A DNA stretch of 64,000 bases from Nocardia cyriacigeorgica NBRC 100375 (GCF_000308555.1 NZ_BAFY01000188.1:1-64000); one strand, 5' to 3'. Shown: positions 32,340 to 41,673, counted from the first letter of the stretch. Notes: generated by a model from the sequence alone, not told the origin. Numbers and translations are program-made.

Positions 32340-33089
32340 TCAGTTCGCGTAGGCGCCGCAGGAGATGTCGATCTGGGTGTCGGTGATGGAACGGGCGCGG
32401 TCGGAGGCGGCGAAGGCGGCGACGTGGCCGACGTCGGCGAGGGTGGCGGCGCGCTTGAGCAGGGTGGCGTCGATCATGGACTGCTTGGCGGGTTCGGTCT
32501 GCGGGATGTCGGGGAGGGTTTCGGGGATGCCGCCGGTGCGCAGCGTGAGTACGCGGACGTTGTGCTCGCCGAGTTCGCAGGCCCACTGGCGGCGCAGCGC
32601 CTCGATGGTGTCGCTGCCGATCTGGACATTGCCGAGGCCGGGCATCTTGCTGGCGTAATCGGAACCGCCGAAGAAGAGGATGACCCCGGATTCCTGGGCG
32701 ACCATGTGCCTGGCGGCCGCCTTCGTGGTGTTCAGCTGGGAGGTGATCAGCCGGGACATCGAATTCGCGAAGGCGTCCACCGGGAGGTCGGCGAGCGGGC
32801 CGAACAATGCTTCCTGGGAGATGACGTTCACCGAAATGTCGAGGCTGCCGGCCTTTTCGACAACGGCGGCGGCATGATCGTCGACGGCGGAACCGTCCAG
32901 CGCGTCGACCACGGCGGTTTCGGCCCGGCCGCCGTCGGCCCGGATCTTGTCGGCGACGGCGTCCAAGGTGGCGGCGGTGCGGCCGACCAGGAAGCAGTTG
33001 GCGCCTTCGGCCGCGAAGCTCGCGGCAAGGGCGGAACCGATGGCGCCCGCCGCGCCGTAGATGACAGCGGTTTTGTTGTCGAGGAGCAT
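32340..33089 (-). CDS. short-chain dehydrogenase/reductase family protein, atypical active site
   Basis: The 249-residue protein has an SDR cofactor site (AVIYGAAGAIGSALAASFAA; the usual TGxxxGIG is YGAAGAIG) and the overall SDR length. The catalytic tetrad is irregular: Ser is in FFGGSDYASK, where YASK follows directly and not about 13 residues later. The position normally holding YxxxK reads VQIGSDTIEAL, without Tyr or Lys. It may bind NAD(P) without standard redox chemistry or use a shifted site. It lies upstream of the desaturase gene on the same strand, 260 bp away, and downstream of the large LuxR-type regulator. Confidence 0.78.
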   Translation of the reverse strand: MLLDNKTAVIYGAAGAIGSALAASFAAEGANCFLVGRTAATLDAVADKIRADGGRAETAVVDALDGSAVDDHAAAVVEKAGSLDISVNVISQEALFGPLADLPVDAFANSMSRLITSQLNTTKAAARHMVAQESGVILFFGGSDYASKMPGLGNVQIGSDTIEALRRQWACELGEHNVRVLTLRTGGIPETLPDIPQTEPAKQSMIDATLLKRAATLADVGHVAAFAASDRARSITDTQIDISCGAYAN

Positions 33090-33221
33090 GTGCGTCTCAT
33101 TTCGTGCGGTGAATACCTGACACGAGCGACGCTATTTCGACGGTACGACCGGCCGCATCGGTCGATCGACTGGCGTGTGGAAGCGGTGCGCGGGGCCGAA
33201 TGGGTAACCCGACGCCCGCGC

Positions 33222-35948
33222 CTACAGCCGGAACCGCGCGAGGTCGGCTCGGCGGGTGATCCCCAGCTTGGGGTAGGCCTTGTACAGGTGGTGGCCGACG
33301 GTGCGCGGACTGAGGAAGAGCCGGGCGCCGATTTCCTTGTTGCTGTATCCGGCGGCGGCCAGGCGCACTACCTGCGTTTCCTGCGGCGTCAACTGGGCAA
33401 GCGGATCGGTGCGCCGGGGCGCGGCCGGCTGGTCTCCGAGCGCGGCGAGTTCGGCGTTCACCCGCGTCAGCCAGGCTCGCGCGCCGAGTTGATCGAAGGT
33501 CTCGAGGGCCTCGACGAGTTGCGCACGCGCGTCGGCACGTCTACGGCGGCGGCGCAGCCACTCGCCGTAGACCAGCTGGGTGCGGGCACGATCGTAGGGG
33601 CCGCCGTGCTTGTCGTGCTGTGCCAGGGCGGCCGAATACAGGTCATCGGCCTCGTCGCCGGACGCCAGCAACGCGCTACAGCGCAACGACAGCGCTGCCG
33701 GCAGGGGTGTTCCGACGGTCTCGGCCCATTGCCCGAAACCGGCGAGGTGTTCACCGGCCCGCTCACGGCGACCGGCGCGCACGGCCGCCTCGACCTGATC
33801 GGGTACCGCACGAATCAGGAAGTCGTATGCCGCGGGTCCGGCACACACACTGCCCAGACGATCGAGCGCGGCATCGAACGCGCCCGCCGCCAGATCCGCG
33901 AGCGCGACTCCCCACTCGGCCAGCGCCGCATGGGTGCGATGGGTCGCGGACAATCTCGGCCGGATCTCTGCTGCCAACTCGTGGCATCCCTGCTCATCCC
34001 CGCTCACCGCCGCCAGCCACACCTCGATCGCCCGCAGCGCGTCCGCCTCGATCGGCATACCGATCTCCTCGCTGAGCGCGATCCCCTCGGCCGCAGCGGA
34101 TCTCGCTTCACCGAAGCCACCGGAGAACATCTGCGCGAGCGCCGCCACTTCGAGGCCGTACGGCACCCAGTGCAGCTCGCCGATCGCGCGGGCGCCGGCG
34201 ATCATCTCGTCCATGATGGCCGCGGCGGCCGCGTCGTCGGCCAGCATCAATCCGCTGAACGCCGCGACAACCTTGTGCAGGTCGTCGACCGCGTCGCCGT
34301 GGGCGGCAAGCAGTTGCGCTGCCATCACGCCGGCCGCCGCCGCGGCAGCACCGCCGAGCAGGTCCGCCCAAGCGATCTGCGCGGCCGCATGCGGGCGCAG
34401 CGGCGAATCGTCCGGAAGTCGAATGGAATTCAGTAGTTCGGTACCCCGGAGCAGTAGGGCACGGTCGGCCGCGTCACGCGCGCAGCACAGCGCCTCGGCC
34501 AGGAAGAAGGCCGCGCGTTCGGGGTCGAGGTCCGCGATCAGTTCAGCGGCCCGCAGGCTGAGTTCGGCGTCGGCGGCGGGCGAGGTGCGTTCGTATTCGA
34601 CCTGAGCCCTGATATGCGTTGCATCCGCGATGATTGCGAGATCATCGGTGAGCGCCGCGGCCTCGGCGGCCAGCCGGGTGGCGCGGTCCGGTTTGCCCGC
34701 GTCATAGGCCGCGCGTGCGGCCAACAGTATGCGGTTGGCTTTGCGCTCCGGATCCACGCTCAGCCGCCCGGCGCGATCGTATGCCGCCGAGACGGCCATG
34801 GCACCGCCGCGGGCCTGCTGACGGCGTGCGGTCTGCTCGAGTACGGCGGCCACGCTCTCGTCGGGTTTCGTGGTCGCCGCGGCGAGGTGCCAGGCGCGGC
34901 GGTCGGCGTCCGCGGGCGCGGTCAGTTCCGCGGCGAACCGTTCGTGCACGGCGGTCCGCTGATGGTGCGGCGCGTTGCGGTACACGGCGGCGCGGATGAG
35001 TGGATGCCGGAACTCCAGCCGGTCGCTGTCCACTGACACGAGTCCGGCGCGCTCAGCGGGCTCCAGATCCTCACCCGACAATCCGAGCCCGGCGGCGACG
35101 CCGAGCACCGTGCCGATATCGGTGCCGCTGTCGGCCGCGGCGATCAGCAGCACAGTGCGGGTGCCCGCGGGAAGGTCGGCGATCTGCGCGCGGAAACTCT
35201 CCTGCACCCGCGAGGTGACCGCCAGCGGGCCGACCTCGTGGCCGGGATCGAACCGCCCGCTGGCTTCCGCGGCGCGGCGGGCACCGCCCAGTTCCAGCAG
35301 CGCCAGCGGGTTGCCTGCCGATTCCGCCAATACCCGCTCACGCCCCGGCACAGTGAGGCCCGGCGTGCACCGATCGAGCAGTTCGGCGGCAGCCTCCTGG
35401 GGCAGGCCGGTCAAACGCATGCTCGCGATGCCCGGTGTCGGGAAGGGTACGGCCGTGTCGCGCACTCCGAGAATCATCGCCACGGCGTCCTCGCCGAAGC
35501 GACGGGCAGCGAACAGCAGCGCGTCGATGGAGCTCTGATCGACCCACTGGGCGTCGTCCACCAGCAACAACGTCGGTGTCTCGGCCGCCAGCTCCGCGAG
35601 CAACGTCAACGTCGCGGCGCCGACCAGGAAGCGATTGACCTCCGCCGCCTCCGCCTGGCCGAAAGCCGCGCGCAGGACCGCGGCCTGCGGTCCCGGCAGC
35701 CGGTCGATCCGATCGGCGAAGGGGTTCAGCAGCATGTGCAGCACCCCGAACCCCAACTCGGCCTCGGATTCGATGCCGACACCACGCAGGACCCGCATAC
35801 CCTCGGCCGCTTCGCCGGCGTATCGGAGCAATGCCGACTTCCCGATTCCCGCTTCCCCCCGAACAGCCAAGGCACGGCCGTGCCCCGCCATCGCGTCGGC
35901 CAGCAGGTCACGGATGCCGACCTGCTCGACGTCCCGACCCACCAGCAT
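33222..35948 (-). CDS. large ATP-binding LuxR-family (LAL/MalT-type) regulator
   Basis: The 908-residue protein has an N-terminal AAA/STAND ATPase: Walker A GEAGIGKSALL at about 31-41 and Walker B LLLVDDAQW near 125. A long helical, TPR-like middle of about 500 residues follows, then a C-terminal LuxR HTH (LTPQETQVVRLAAAGYSNKE, LSPRTVGHHLYKAYPKLGI). LAL regulators use ATP and an inducer to switch on catabolic or secondary-metabolic genes. The SDR gene 132 bp downstream is the nearest candidate target. The ATG at 35948 begins MLVGRDVE, the usual start of the family. Confidence 0.9.
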   Translation of the reverse strand: MLVGRDVEQVGIRDLLADAMAGHGRALAVRGEAGIGKSALLRYAGEAAEGMRVLRGVGIESEAELGFGVLHMLLNPFADRIDRLPGPQAAVLRAAFGQAEAAEVNRFLVGAATLTLLAELAAETPTLLLVDDAQWVDQSSIDALLFAARRFGEDAVAMILGVRDTAVPFPTPGIASMRLTGLPQEAAAELLDRCTPGLTVPGRERVLAESAGNPLALLELGGARRAAEASGRFDPGHEVGPLAVTSRVQESFRAQIADLPAGTRTVLLIAAADSGTDIGTVLGVAAGLGLSGEDLEPAERAGLVSVDSDRLEFRHPLIRAAVYRNAPHHQRTAVHERFAAELTAPADADRRAWHLAAATTKPDESVAAVLEQTARRQQARGGAMAVSAAYDRAGRLSVDPERKANRILLAARAAYDAGKPDRATRLAAEAAALTDDLAIIADATHIRAQVEYERTSPAADAELSLRAAELIADLDPERAAFFLAEALCCARDAADRALLLRGTELLNSIRLPDDSPLRPHAAAQIAWADLLGGAAAAAAGVMAAQLLAAHGDAVDDLHKVVAAFSGLMLADDAAAAAIMDEMIAGARAIGELHWVPYGLEVAALAQMFSGGFGEARSAAAEGIALSEEIGMPIEADALRAIEVWLAAVSGDEQGCHELAAEIRPRLSATHRTHAALAEWGVALADLAAGAFDAALDRLGSVCAGPAAYDFLIRAVPDQVEAAVRAGRRERAGEHLAGFGQWAETVGTPLPAALSLRCSALLASGDEADDLYSAALAQHDKHGGPYDRARTQLVYGEWLRRRRRRADARAQLVEALETFDQLGARAWLTRVNAELAALGDQPAAPRRTDPLAQLTPQETQVVRLAAAGYSNKEIGARLFLSPRTVGHHLYKAYPKLGITRRADLARFRL

Positions 35949-36127
35949 TCGGTCAGCATAATCCCGGTCGGCGGCCGGGCCGAGATCTGCGCGGGACGCG
36001 TGGATGCCGACCGGCGGGGGTCGCCCCGCGAGGGCACCTCACATTTGCTCCCACCGCGTCGTCGGAGTGCTGAAACCATGCGGCGGCCGTCTGGAAGGCG
36101 GCCGCGGACGGAAACTCGAACGGAGAC

Positions 36128-36655
36128 ATGATGACTTCGAATGAGCAGCAGATCCGGGCACTGCTGGAGAGCCGGACCGAGGCCCAGCGGACGAAAGACA
36201 TCGATCGGCTGATGTCGTTCTATGCGCCCGACATCGTCTACTACGACGCCGTCGCACCGCTGCGGTTCACGGGAACCGACGAAGTGCGCCGCAACTTCCT
36301 GCGCTGGTTCGACGGCTATGAGGGCCCGATCGGCCTGGAAACGCACGACCTGACCGTCGTCGCGGACGACGATGTCGCATTCGCCAATATGCTTCACCTG
36401 GATTCGGGCAAGCACAAGGGCGGGATCGAGCTGTCGATCTGGGTGCGCGAGACCGTCTGCCTGCGTCGTACGAACGGCAGCTGGGTGATCACCCACGAAC
36501 ACATCTCGATACCCTTCAGTCCCAGGAACTTTCAGGTCTGGTGCGCCTCGGGGAAGGACTCGACGGTCCGGGACGGCAGGACGATCTTTCATCTGGCCGT
36601 CAGCGGCCTGGCTGCCCGGCTCGGCCTGCGCGGGCGGGGGCCGAGCCGATCGTGA
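36128..36655 (+). CDS. SnoaL/NTF2-like family protein
   Basis: The 175-residue protein has an NTF2-like cone fold pattern: QIRALLESRTEAQRTKDIDR, LMSFYAPDIVYYDAVAPLRF, DDDVAFANMLHLDSGKHKGG, LRRTNGSWVITHEHISIPFS. It has the size and pattern of ketosteroid-isomerase-like or calcium/calmodulin-kinase-association-like proteins. No catalytic assignment is possible. ATG 36128 or 36131 follows GGAGAC. The gene is divergent from the LAL regulator across 179 bp and could be controlled by it. The C-terminal 25 residues are Arg/Gly-rich. Confidence 0.75.
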   Translation: MMTSNEQQIRALLESRTEAQRTKDIDRLMSFYAPDIVYYDAVAPLRFTGTDEVRRNFLRWFDGYEGPIGLETHDLTVVADDDVAFANMLHLDSGKHKGGIELSIWVRETVCLRRTNGSWVITHEHISIPFSPRNFQVWCASGKDSTVRDGRTIFHLAVSGLAARLGLRGRGPSRS

Positions 36656-36764
36656 TTATCGGACTGTGGTCCGGGGACTCACCGCCGGCGCTTCCGTGAA
36701 CGGCTGTCCCCCGAATCCGAAGAACGCGGACGATTCCCTGCTCCGCGAGCGTCGGTACCGGTCT

Positions 36765-37406
36765 TCACATCCCGGCTACGACCGGGCCAATCCGGTCGTG
36801 GATCTCCATCGGCGAACCGGTGTAGTGAAGGGTACGCAGACCCACCTGGGCGGCCGCCGCGCAATTGTCGGCGCGATCGTCGATGAACAGGACCGCTGCG
36901 GGATCTCCGGCGCCGGTGGCCGCGAGCGCCTTCCGGTAGGTATCCGGGTGTGGTTTGTTCATCCCCAACCGGCACGAGTAGAGGGCATCGTCCATCACCG
37001 CGCGCCAGGCGGCGGCATCGAGAGCTTCGCTCACCGGATGCGGTGCGTTGGAGAGCAATACGATCGGCAGGCCGGTGCGTCGGATCCGATACAGCAGCTC
37101 GACCACCCGGTTGTCGGTATGGGTCCACATGGCGGCGTCGACGGCGCGGAGCCGGGCGAGCTGTGCCGGGTCCGGGCGGTGGCCGAGTACCGCAGACCAG
37201 AAGTCGGCGTCGTCGAAGCTGCCGGAATCGTAGGGTTCGCGGGCGCTCCAGAACGCGCTCTGAAAGCTCGTGAGGCAGCCGGCGGGCCAACCGGCCAGTT
37301 CGGCGAGCTCATCCCACATGGCGGAGGTTGGTTGACGTCCGATGACGCCGTTGTAGTCGAAGATCACCGCGTCGAGCGCGGTCTGCTGCACACGTTCCGA
37401 GGTCAT
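36765..37406 (-). CDS. HAD-superfamily hydrolase
   Basis: The 213-residue phosphatase-like protein has motif I VIFDYNGVIG (the second Asp of the usual DxD is Asn, which suits non-phosphatase or altered chemistry), motif II IVLLSNAPHP, motif III Lys in MNKPHPDTYRKAL and motif IV LFIDDRADN. The cap is helical and of subfamily-I type. The ATG at 37406 overlaps the stop of the MFS gene (ATGA), with GGAG upstream, so it is translated with the transporter. A transporter/HAD pair suggests uptake or export of a compound that is phosphorylated or dehalogenated; the substrate is unknown. Confidence 0.82.
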   Translation of the reverse strand: MTSERVQQTALDAVIFDYNGVIGRQPTSAMWDELAELAGWPAGCLTSFQSAFWSAREPYDSGSFDDADFWSAVLGHRPDPAQLARLRAVDAAMWTHTDNRVVELLYRIRRTGLPIVLLSNAPHPVSEALDAAAWRAVMDDALYSCRLGMNKPHPDTYRKALAATGAGDPAAVLFIDDRADNCAAAAQVGLRTLHYTGSPMEIHDRIGPVVAGM

Positions 37407-38572
37407 GTGTTCTCCAGGGCTCGAGGGGACAGGAATGCCACGGCCGCGGCGAGCGCGGCGGGCAGTAGGAGGGCGAGGGGCAGGGACGTCGCGGTAGCCA
37501 GGACGCCGATCGCGGCGGGCCCGGCGAGCAGCCCCACGTAGCCGATGACCGCCACGGTCGCCACCGACCGCGGACCGCCGGACCCGGCCGCGCTGAACAG
37601 CGACGGGACGATGACCGACAAGCCGAGCCCGAACAGCGCCCAACCGGCCAGCGCGACCACGATCTCGGCGCTCAGCACGCCGGCGAGCAGCCCGGCCGCC
37701 GCCAGCATCGCACCGACACGAACGACTTTCGACGCCCCGAAATGGGTGGTCAGCCGGTCGCCGACGAGGCGGCCCGCGGCCATGGCCGCGCTGTATCCGG
37801 CGAAGGCCGCGGCGGCGAGAGTCGGTGAGGCGTCGAGATCGGTGAGGTGCACGGCCGACCAATCGGCGGCGGCCCCTTCGCCGAGCAGGCAGGCGGCCGC
37901 CAGCACGCCGAGCAGCCAGACCCGGAAGGAGCGGGACTGCGGTACCTCCGGTGTCGCGACGTCCTCGGGCGCCGGTGCGCCGAGCTCGCGGGTGACCGGC
38001 ACGGCCGCCATGGTTGCCACAATCGATATCCCGGCGATGCCGACGAAAAGGTAGGTGTGTGGCCACTGCGCCGTCACGGCGGCGATCGAAGCTCCAGCCA
38101 GCGCGCCGAGACTGTAGGCCGCGTGCAAGCCGGACATGATCGGACGCCGGTATGCCCGCTGGCAGTCGACCGCGGCGGCGTTGGCCGCGACATCCAGCAC
38201 ACCATGGGCTGCCCCGAAGATCAGCGCCGCGACACCGGCCGCCAGCGCGGTGCGGCAGGTCCCGAGCAGCGCCAGGCTCATCGCGAAACCCACGCCGCCG
38301 CCGGTCAGCAAGACGGGCAGCCCGTGACGTTCGGCGATCTGCCCGCCGACGCGCAGGCCGGCGACCATTCCGGCCGCCGCCGCGAGCAAGACCGCCGCCA
38401 GGCCCGCGGTATCCAGCCCGGCCGCTGCCTGAACCGCCGGGATCCTGGTCCCCCACACAGCGGTGACGACACCGAGCCCCACGAAGTACCCGGTCAGCAG
38501 GGCCCGATCCCGGGCAAGAGCGCGCGGTATGGTCCGCACATCTCGGGACGTCGGTGCGCCGACGATTGTCAT
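37403..38572 (-). CDS. MFS transporter (YbjJ-like, 12 helices)
   Basis: The 389-residue protein has about 12 transmembrane helices and a conserved first-helix block GLGVVTAVWGTRIPAVQAAA, plus the motif-A-like RVGGQIAERHGLPVLLTGGG. The repeat in the C-terminal half (GRLVGDRLTTHFGASKVVRVG) also fits MFS. The first-helix WGTRIPAVQ pattern is that of YbjJ-type permeases, whose substrates are unclear. It is the first gene of a two-gene operon with the HAD hydrolase. The ATG at 38572 is the natural start; upstream codons are low quality. Confidence 0.85.
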   Translation of the reverse strand: MTIVGAPTSRDVRTIPRALARDRALLTGYFVGLGVVTAVWGTRIPAVQAAAGLDTAGLAAVLLAAAAGMVAGLRVGGQIAERHGLPVLLTGGGVGFAMSLALLGTCRTALAAGVAALIFGAAHGVLDVAANAAAVDCQRAYRRPIMSGLHAAYSLGALAGASIAAVTAQWPHTYLFVGIAGISIVATMAAVPVTRELGAPAPEDVATPEVPQSRSFRVWLLGVLAAACLLGEGAAADWSAVHLTDLDASPTLAAAAFAGYSAAMAAGRLVGDRLTTHFGASKVVRVGAMLAAAGLLAGVLSAEIVVALAGWALFGLGLSVIVPSLFSAAGSGGPRSVATVAVIGYVGLLAGPAAIGVLATATSLPLALLLPAALAAAVAFLSPRALENT

Positions 38573-39001
38573 GACAGCTCCAGCAGCGGCAGCACGCCGA
38601 TTCCGGTGGTGAATTCGGCACCGAGAAATCGACTGCGGACAGACAGGGGTGGGCCGCCCCTTTCCGAATGAATAGGCGGCACGAATATGTTTCGGAGGAA
38701 TGGGCTTTCGGGCGAATCCTCAGCGATTCACCCTTCGACGATCCGGAAAGTTACCAGCAGATCCGGTGGCCCACCATCCGAGGGGAGGTGTCGTGATCCG
38801 CTTCATAATCCGCCCAGCACGGCTCTGATCCCAGACCGACTATTTGAGGAAATAGGTATAGAAATGCGCTGCGACGCAGTCACTTTCCGGCAACCGCGCC
38901 GCAGCCGAGAATTCATGTATCCCGAGAAAATTCACCACGCTCATTGATCGGTGCCGAAGGCTCTCGCTGCCTTGCCCGCGCTGACCCACACCATCCAGCC
39001 C
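38573..39001. other. 429-bp stretch without a recognisable gene
   Basis: This region lies between the MFS/HAD operon and the NIPSNAP gene. It is AT-richer than its surroundings in 38690-38920 (GAAATAGGTATAGAAATG). It has a short hairpin near 38647-38662 (GGGGTGGGCCGCCCC). It must contain the MFS promoter. Open frames lack conserved sequence. Confidence 0.35.
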
Positions 39002-39322
39002 CTAGAGCATCGGCGATCCGGGAGCCGGGGTGAGTTGGGTGGCGGTCACCTCGAGGATGTCGGCTGTGTCGAAGCCCTCCATATCGGAGCGCAGTTCCGG
39101 GCTGGCCAGATACCGTGCGGCGACGTCGGCCGGGTCGGCGTGGGCAGGATATGACAGCAACGCATACAGTCTCGGCACATCGGAGTCTTCGGTCCACAGG
39201 CCGTGGAGCCCGATGTCGAATGCCGGGAAGCTCGTCAGATGCCGGAGATAGTGCACGCTGCGATACCGTTCCAACGCATCCCACGTAGCGAGCGTGTACA
39301 TCCTGAGCTGGTAGATCCTCAT
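39002..39322 (-). CDS. NIPSNAP-family protein
   Basis: The 106-residue ferredoxin-like dimeric alpha-beta barrel protein starts MRIYQLRMYTLATWDALERY, matching the NIPSNAP opening. It continues with IGLHGLWTED, PRLYALLSYPAHADPADVAA and a terminal strand TADILEVTATQL. These small proteins act as monooxygenase-like or binding modules; the function is open. The ATG at 39322 follows AGGAACGCG. It lies downstream of the DUF4267 and CMD genes on the same strand, perhaps as part of one unit. Confidence 0.8.
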   Translation of the reverse strand: MRIYQLRMYTLATWDALERYRSVHYLRHLTSFPAFDIGLHGLWTEDSDVPRLYALLSYPAHADPADVAARYLASPELRSDMEGFDTADILEVTATQLTPAPGSPML

Positions 39323-39369
39323 GGTCGCGTTCCTGTTCGGTGGTCTGAGCATGACTGCTGCGACGGACC

Positions 39370-39747
39370 TCAGGCGGTCAGCAACAGGACCGCGGCCACA
39401 AGCACCACCGCCGCGCTGGCGGCATGTACGCCGTAGGCTGCCGACTTCGGCCCCCTGCTGTGGAGCACGATCGCGGCGTCTCCGATCGGGATGAGGGCGA
39501 GCGCGAGCATCAGCCCGCCCAGCAGCGCGGGCGTGCCTGCAACGAGGAGGATGACGATACCCACCGCGCAGGCCATGTCTCGGACGCCCTTCACCCGCAG
39601 CCAGGCACGGAACGCCGGATCTCGAGTCGGCGAATTCGGGATTCCGAATCCGAGTGCGCCCTGCGGCGCCCAGTAGAAGCTCGTTCCCATGACGAAGACC
39701 GCGAGGGCGATCAGTGCGGCGAGTGCGCTGCCGATGATGGCTTGCAT
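39370..39747 (-). CDS. DUF4267 four-helix membrane protein
   Basis: The 125-residue membrane protein begins MQAIIGSALAALIALAVFVM and has four hydrophobic helices. The conserved loop GFGIPNSPTRDPAFRAWLRV, then KGVRDMACAVGIVILLV, is characteristic of DUF4267. The function is unknown; such genes are often regulated by nearby LysR/TetR genes. The ATG at 39747 follows AAAGGAA. It is 48 bp upstream of the NIPSNAP gene. Confidence 0.8.
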   Translation of the reverse strand: MQAIIGSALAALIALAVFVMGTSFYWAPQGALGFGIPNSPTRDPAFRAWLRVKGVRDMACAVGIVILLVAGTPALLGGLMLALALIPIGDAAIVLHSRGPKSAAYGVHAASAAVVLVAAVLLLTA

Positions 39748-39944
39748 AACGTATTCCTTTGACCCGGTAGTGCGTTCAGCGCTGATCGGCAGCCCGGGTC
39801 CGCGGTGATCGACGTCATGTCCTGAATGTCGATACTCACCGGGCCTGCCTTTCAACAACTCTCGATCGGTTCGAGCTTGCTACCCGGGTTTTGGAAGAGA
39901 CTTGGAGCGGACTTGGAAACGCTCGCCCGGCGGCCGACCGCCAG

Positions 39945-39980
39945 TGGGCGAAGCCCCGGATGAGGTGGGGGCTTCGCCCA
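39945..39980. terminator. strong hairpin downstream of the CMD gene
   Basis: A perfect 13-bp stem (TGGGCGAAGCCCC pairing with GGGGCTTCGCCCA) with a 10-nt loop lies 70 bp beyond the stop of the CMD gene on the minus strand. Without a T tract it is the usual actinomycete type. It would separate the CMD gene from the DUF4267/NIPSNAP pair. The rest of 39748-40050 shows no gene. Confidence 0.65.
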
Positions 39981-40050
39981 GCATCGCGTTGACGGCATTC
40001 ACACCGGTGCACCACGCGGGCAGGCGGCCGGCCGGCCGCACCGGAGCGCA

Positions 40051-40563
40051 CTACGGGGTCGGCACGGGCGTCCACTGCCGAGACGGTGTCACCCCGGGCA
40101 GTGGCTTGCCGATCACCGCGAGCGGGATGTAGAAGTTGACCTCGCCGATCACCATTGCCAGCGTGGCGATCTCCCGATCGCTGTAGTGGCTCGATACCTG
40201 TTCGTAAAGGGCGTCGGAAACGCGCTCGGCCGAGGCCGAGGGTTGCAGCACCGCTTCGACCAGCGCCAGGGCGGCGCGCTCGGCGTCGGAGAAGTACGGC
40301 GAGGTCGGCCAGGTCGCGACCGCGGCGATCCGTTCCTCGGATTCGCCGTTATTCCGCAAGGCGGAGGTGTGCAGGACGGCCAGGTAGGTGCTGCCGACGA
40401 TCTGCCCGGCACGCAGCTGCACCAATCCGATGGTGGCCGGGTCGATGGTGCCGGTACCGGTCACGCCGCGCAGTGCCGCGGCGATCTGGCCCATCTCCGG
40501 CACGAGTTGAACCGGATTCGGCATCCGGGAGACCCTCGTCTGTTCCGCGGTGGTCATTGACAT
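40051..40563 (-). CDS. carboxymuconolactone decarboxylase/AhpD-like family protein without the redox cysteines
   Basis: The 170-residue helical protein has the CMD arrangement: MPNPVQLVPEMGQIAAALRG, LVQLRAGQIVGSTYLAVLHT, FSDAERAALALVEAV and YSDREIATLAMVIGEVNFY. In AhpD-type proteins the second block carries CxxC and a His; here the cysteines are replaced (VGSTYLAVLH), so peroxidase-type activity is unlikely. It may be a decarboxylase-like or structural member. GGAGAGGAAGG precedes ATG 40563. The gene is divergent from the LysR gene across 131 bp and is the likely LysR target. Confidence 0.8.
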   Translation of the reverse strand: MSMTTAEQTRVSRMPNPVQLVPEMGQIAAALRGVTGTGTIDPATIGLVQLRAGQIVGSTYLAVLHTSALRNNGESEERIAAVATWPTSPYFSDAERAALALVEAVLQPSASAERVSDALYEQVSSHYSDREIATLAMVIGEVNFYIPLAVIGKPLPGVTPSRQWTPVPTP

Positions 40564-40694
40564 GTTCCTTCCTCTCCGGCCGACAGCCGATCAATCGCTG
40601 TCGTGCCGGATCAACGATCGGCTCGCGCGGCTGGAGGAACAACGGCGAAGTGTGCAACGCTGCGTTAACCACTGTGTTGACAGACGAGGTAGAC

Positions 40695-41582
40695 GTGGAG
40701 ATTCGCGATATCGAGATCTTTCTGACGCTGGCGGAGGAACTTCATTTCGGTCGCACCGCTGCCCGGCTGCATATCTCGGTGGCCCGCGTGAGCCAGGCGA
40801 TCAAGAAGCAAGAACGCGCGATCGGCGCTCTGCTGTTCGATCGTGACAACCGCAATGTCCGGCTGACCGCTGTCGGTGCGCGGCTGCGCGACGACCTCAT
40901 TCCGGTCCGCGACGGTCTGCGCGCCGGTCTGCAACGGGCCAGGTTGTCCGCGATCGGCACGGGCGGCGCGCTCCGCGTGGGGTCGCTGCTGCTCAGCGGC
41001 TACGACCTCGAGCGGTACTGGGCCCGCTTCCGTGAGCGGCATCCGCAGTGGGAGATTCAACTGTCCTTCGCGCGGTTCGTCGATCCGTTCGCCGGCTTAC
41101 GCCGAGGCGATATCGATGTCTTGATCGCCTGGTTGCCGGTCGAGGAGCCCGACCTCACGGTCGGACCCACCATCACGGTCGAGCGCCGGGTCCTGGGCGT
41201 TTCCGCGGACCACGCGTTGAGCACTCGACCGGCTGCCTCGGTGGGGATGTTGAGCGATTTCTGCCACCCGACCACAGAGTCGGCGCCGAAATACTGGGTG
41301 AACAGTTTCACCTCCGCGCGGGCGTCGCAGGAAGGGCGAACAGGGCGGACCCATATAGTCGCGAATACCGAGGATCTCGTTCATCTGACCGCGACGGGCG
41401 ACATCGTCACCGTCCAGCCTCGTCATGCGGCCCGCTACTGGAATCGACCGGATCTGCGCTGGCTGCCGATCACCGACATGTCCCCACTCCGATATGCGCT
41501 CGTGTGGAAAACATCCACCGAAACCGATGCGATTCGAGAGTTCGCCGGCGTCGTGCGCGAACTCGGGCCGCGTTACGAGTAG
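40695..41582 (+). CDS. LysR-family transcriptional regulator
   Basis: The 295-residue protein has the N-terminal winged HTH of LysR (residues 1-60: IRDIEIFLTLAEELHFGRTA, ARLHISVARVSQAIKKQERA) and a periplasmic-binding-like effector domain from about 90 onward (LRVGSLLLSGYDLERYWARF, DIDVLIAWLPVEEPDLTVGP). The GTG at 40695 follows GAGG and gives the canonical length. It faces the CMD gene across a short region, the typical LysR position for controlling a divergent target. The inducer is unknown. Confidence 0.88.
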   Translation: MEIRDIEIFLTLAEELHFGRTAARLHISVARVSQAIKKQERAIGALLFDRDNRNVRLTAVGARLRDDLIPVRDGLRAGLQRARLSAIGTGGALRVGSLLLSGYDLERYWARFRERHPQWEIQLSFARFVDPFAGLRRGDIDVLIAWLPVEEPDLTVGPTITVERRVLGVSADHALSTRPAASVGMLSDFCHPTTESAPKYWVNSFTSARASQEGRTGRTHIVANTEDLVHLTATGDIVTVQPRHAARYWNRPDLRWLPITDMSPLRYALVWKTSTETDAIREFAGVVRELGPRYE

Positions 41583-41633
41583 CGCACTACCGGCCGCCGG
41601 TCGCGGATATCGTTCAGCCGTCGACCATGGAAC

Positions 41634-41664
41634 GAGAAAAGGCCCGGCTCGAAAGCCGGACCTC
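41634..41664 (-). terminator. terminator of the tRNA-Ala gene
   Basis: On the minus strand, downstream of the tRNA, the sequence GGTCCGGCT-TTCG-AGCCGGGCC followed by TTTTCT forms a hairpin of about nine pairs with a T-rich tail, one of the few intrinsic-type terminators here. Confidence 0.75.
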
Positions 41665-41673
41665 TTATTCGAG

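Noticed and set aside
32304..34436. 710-codon plus-strand frame
   Set aside because: It runs antisense through the SDR gene, the gap and the LAL regulator gene, all of which have clear domains on the other strand.
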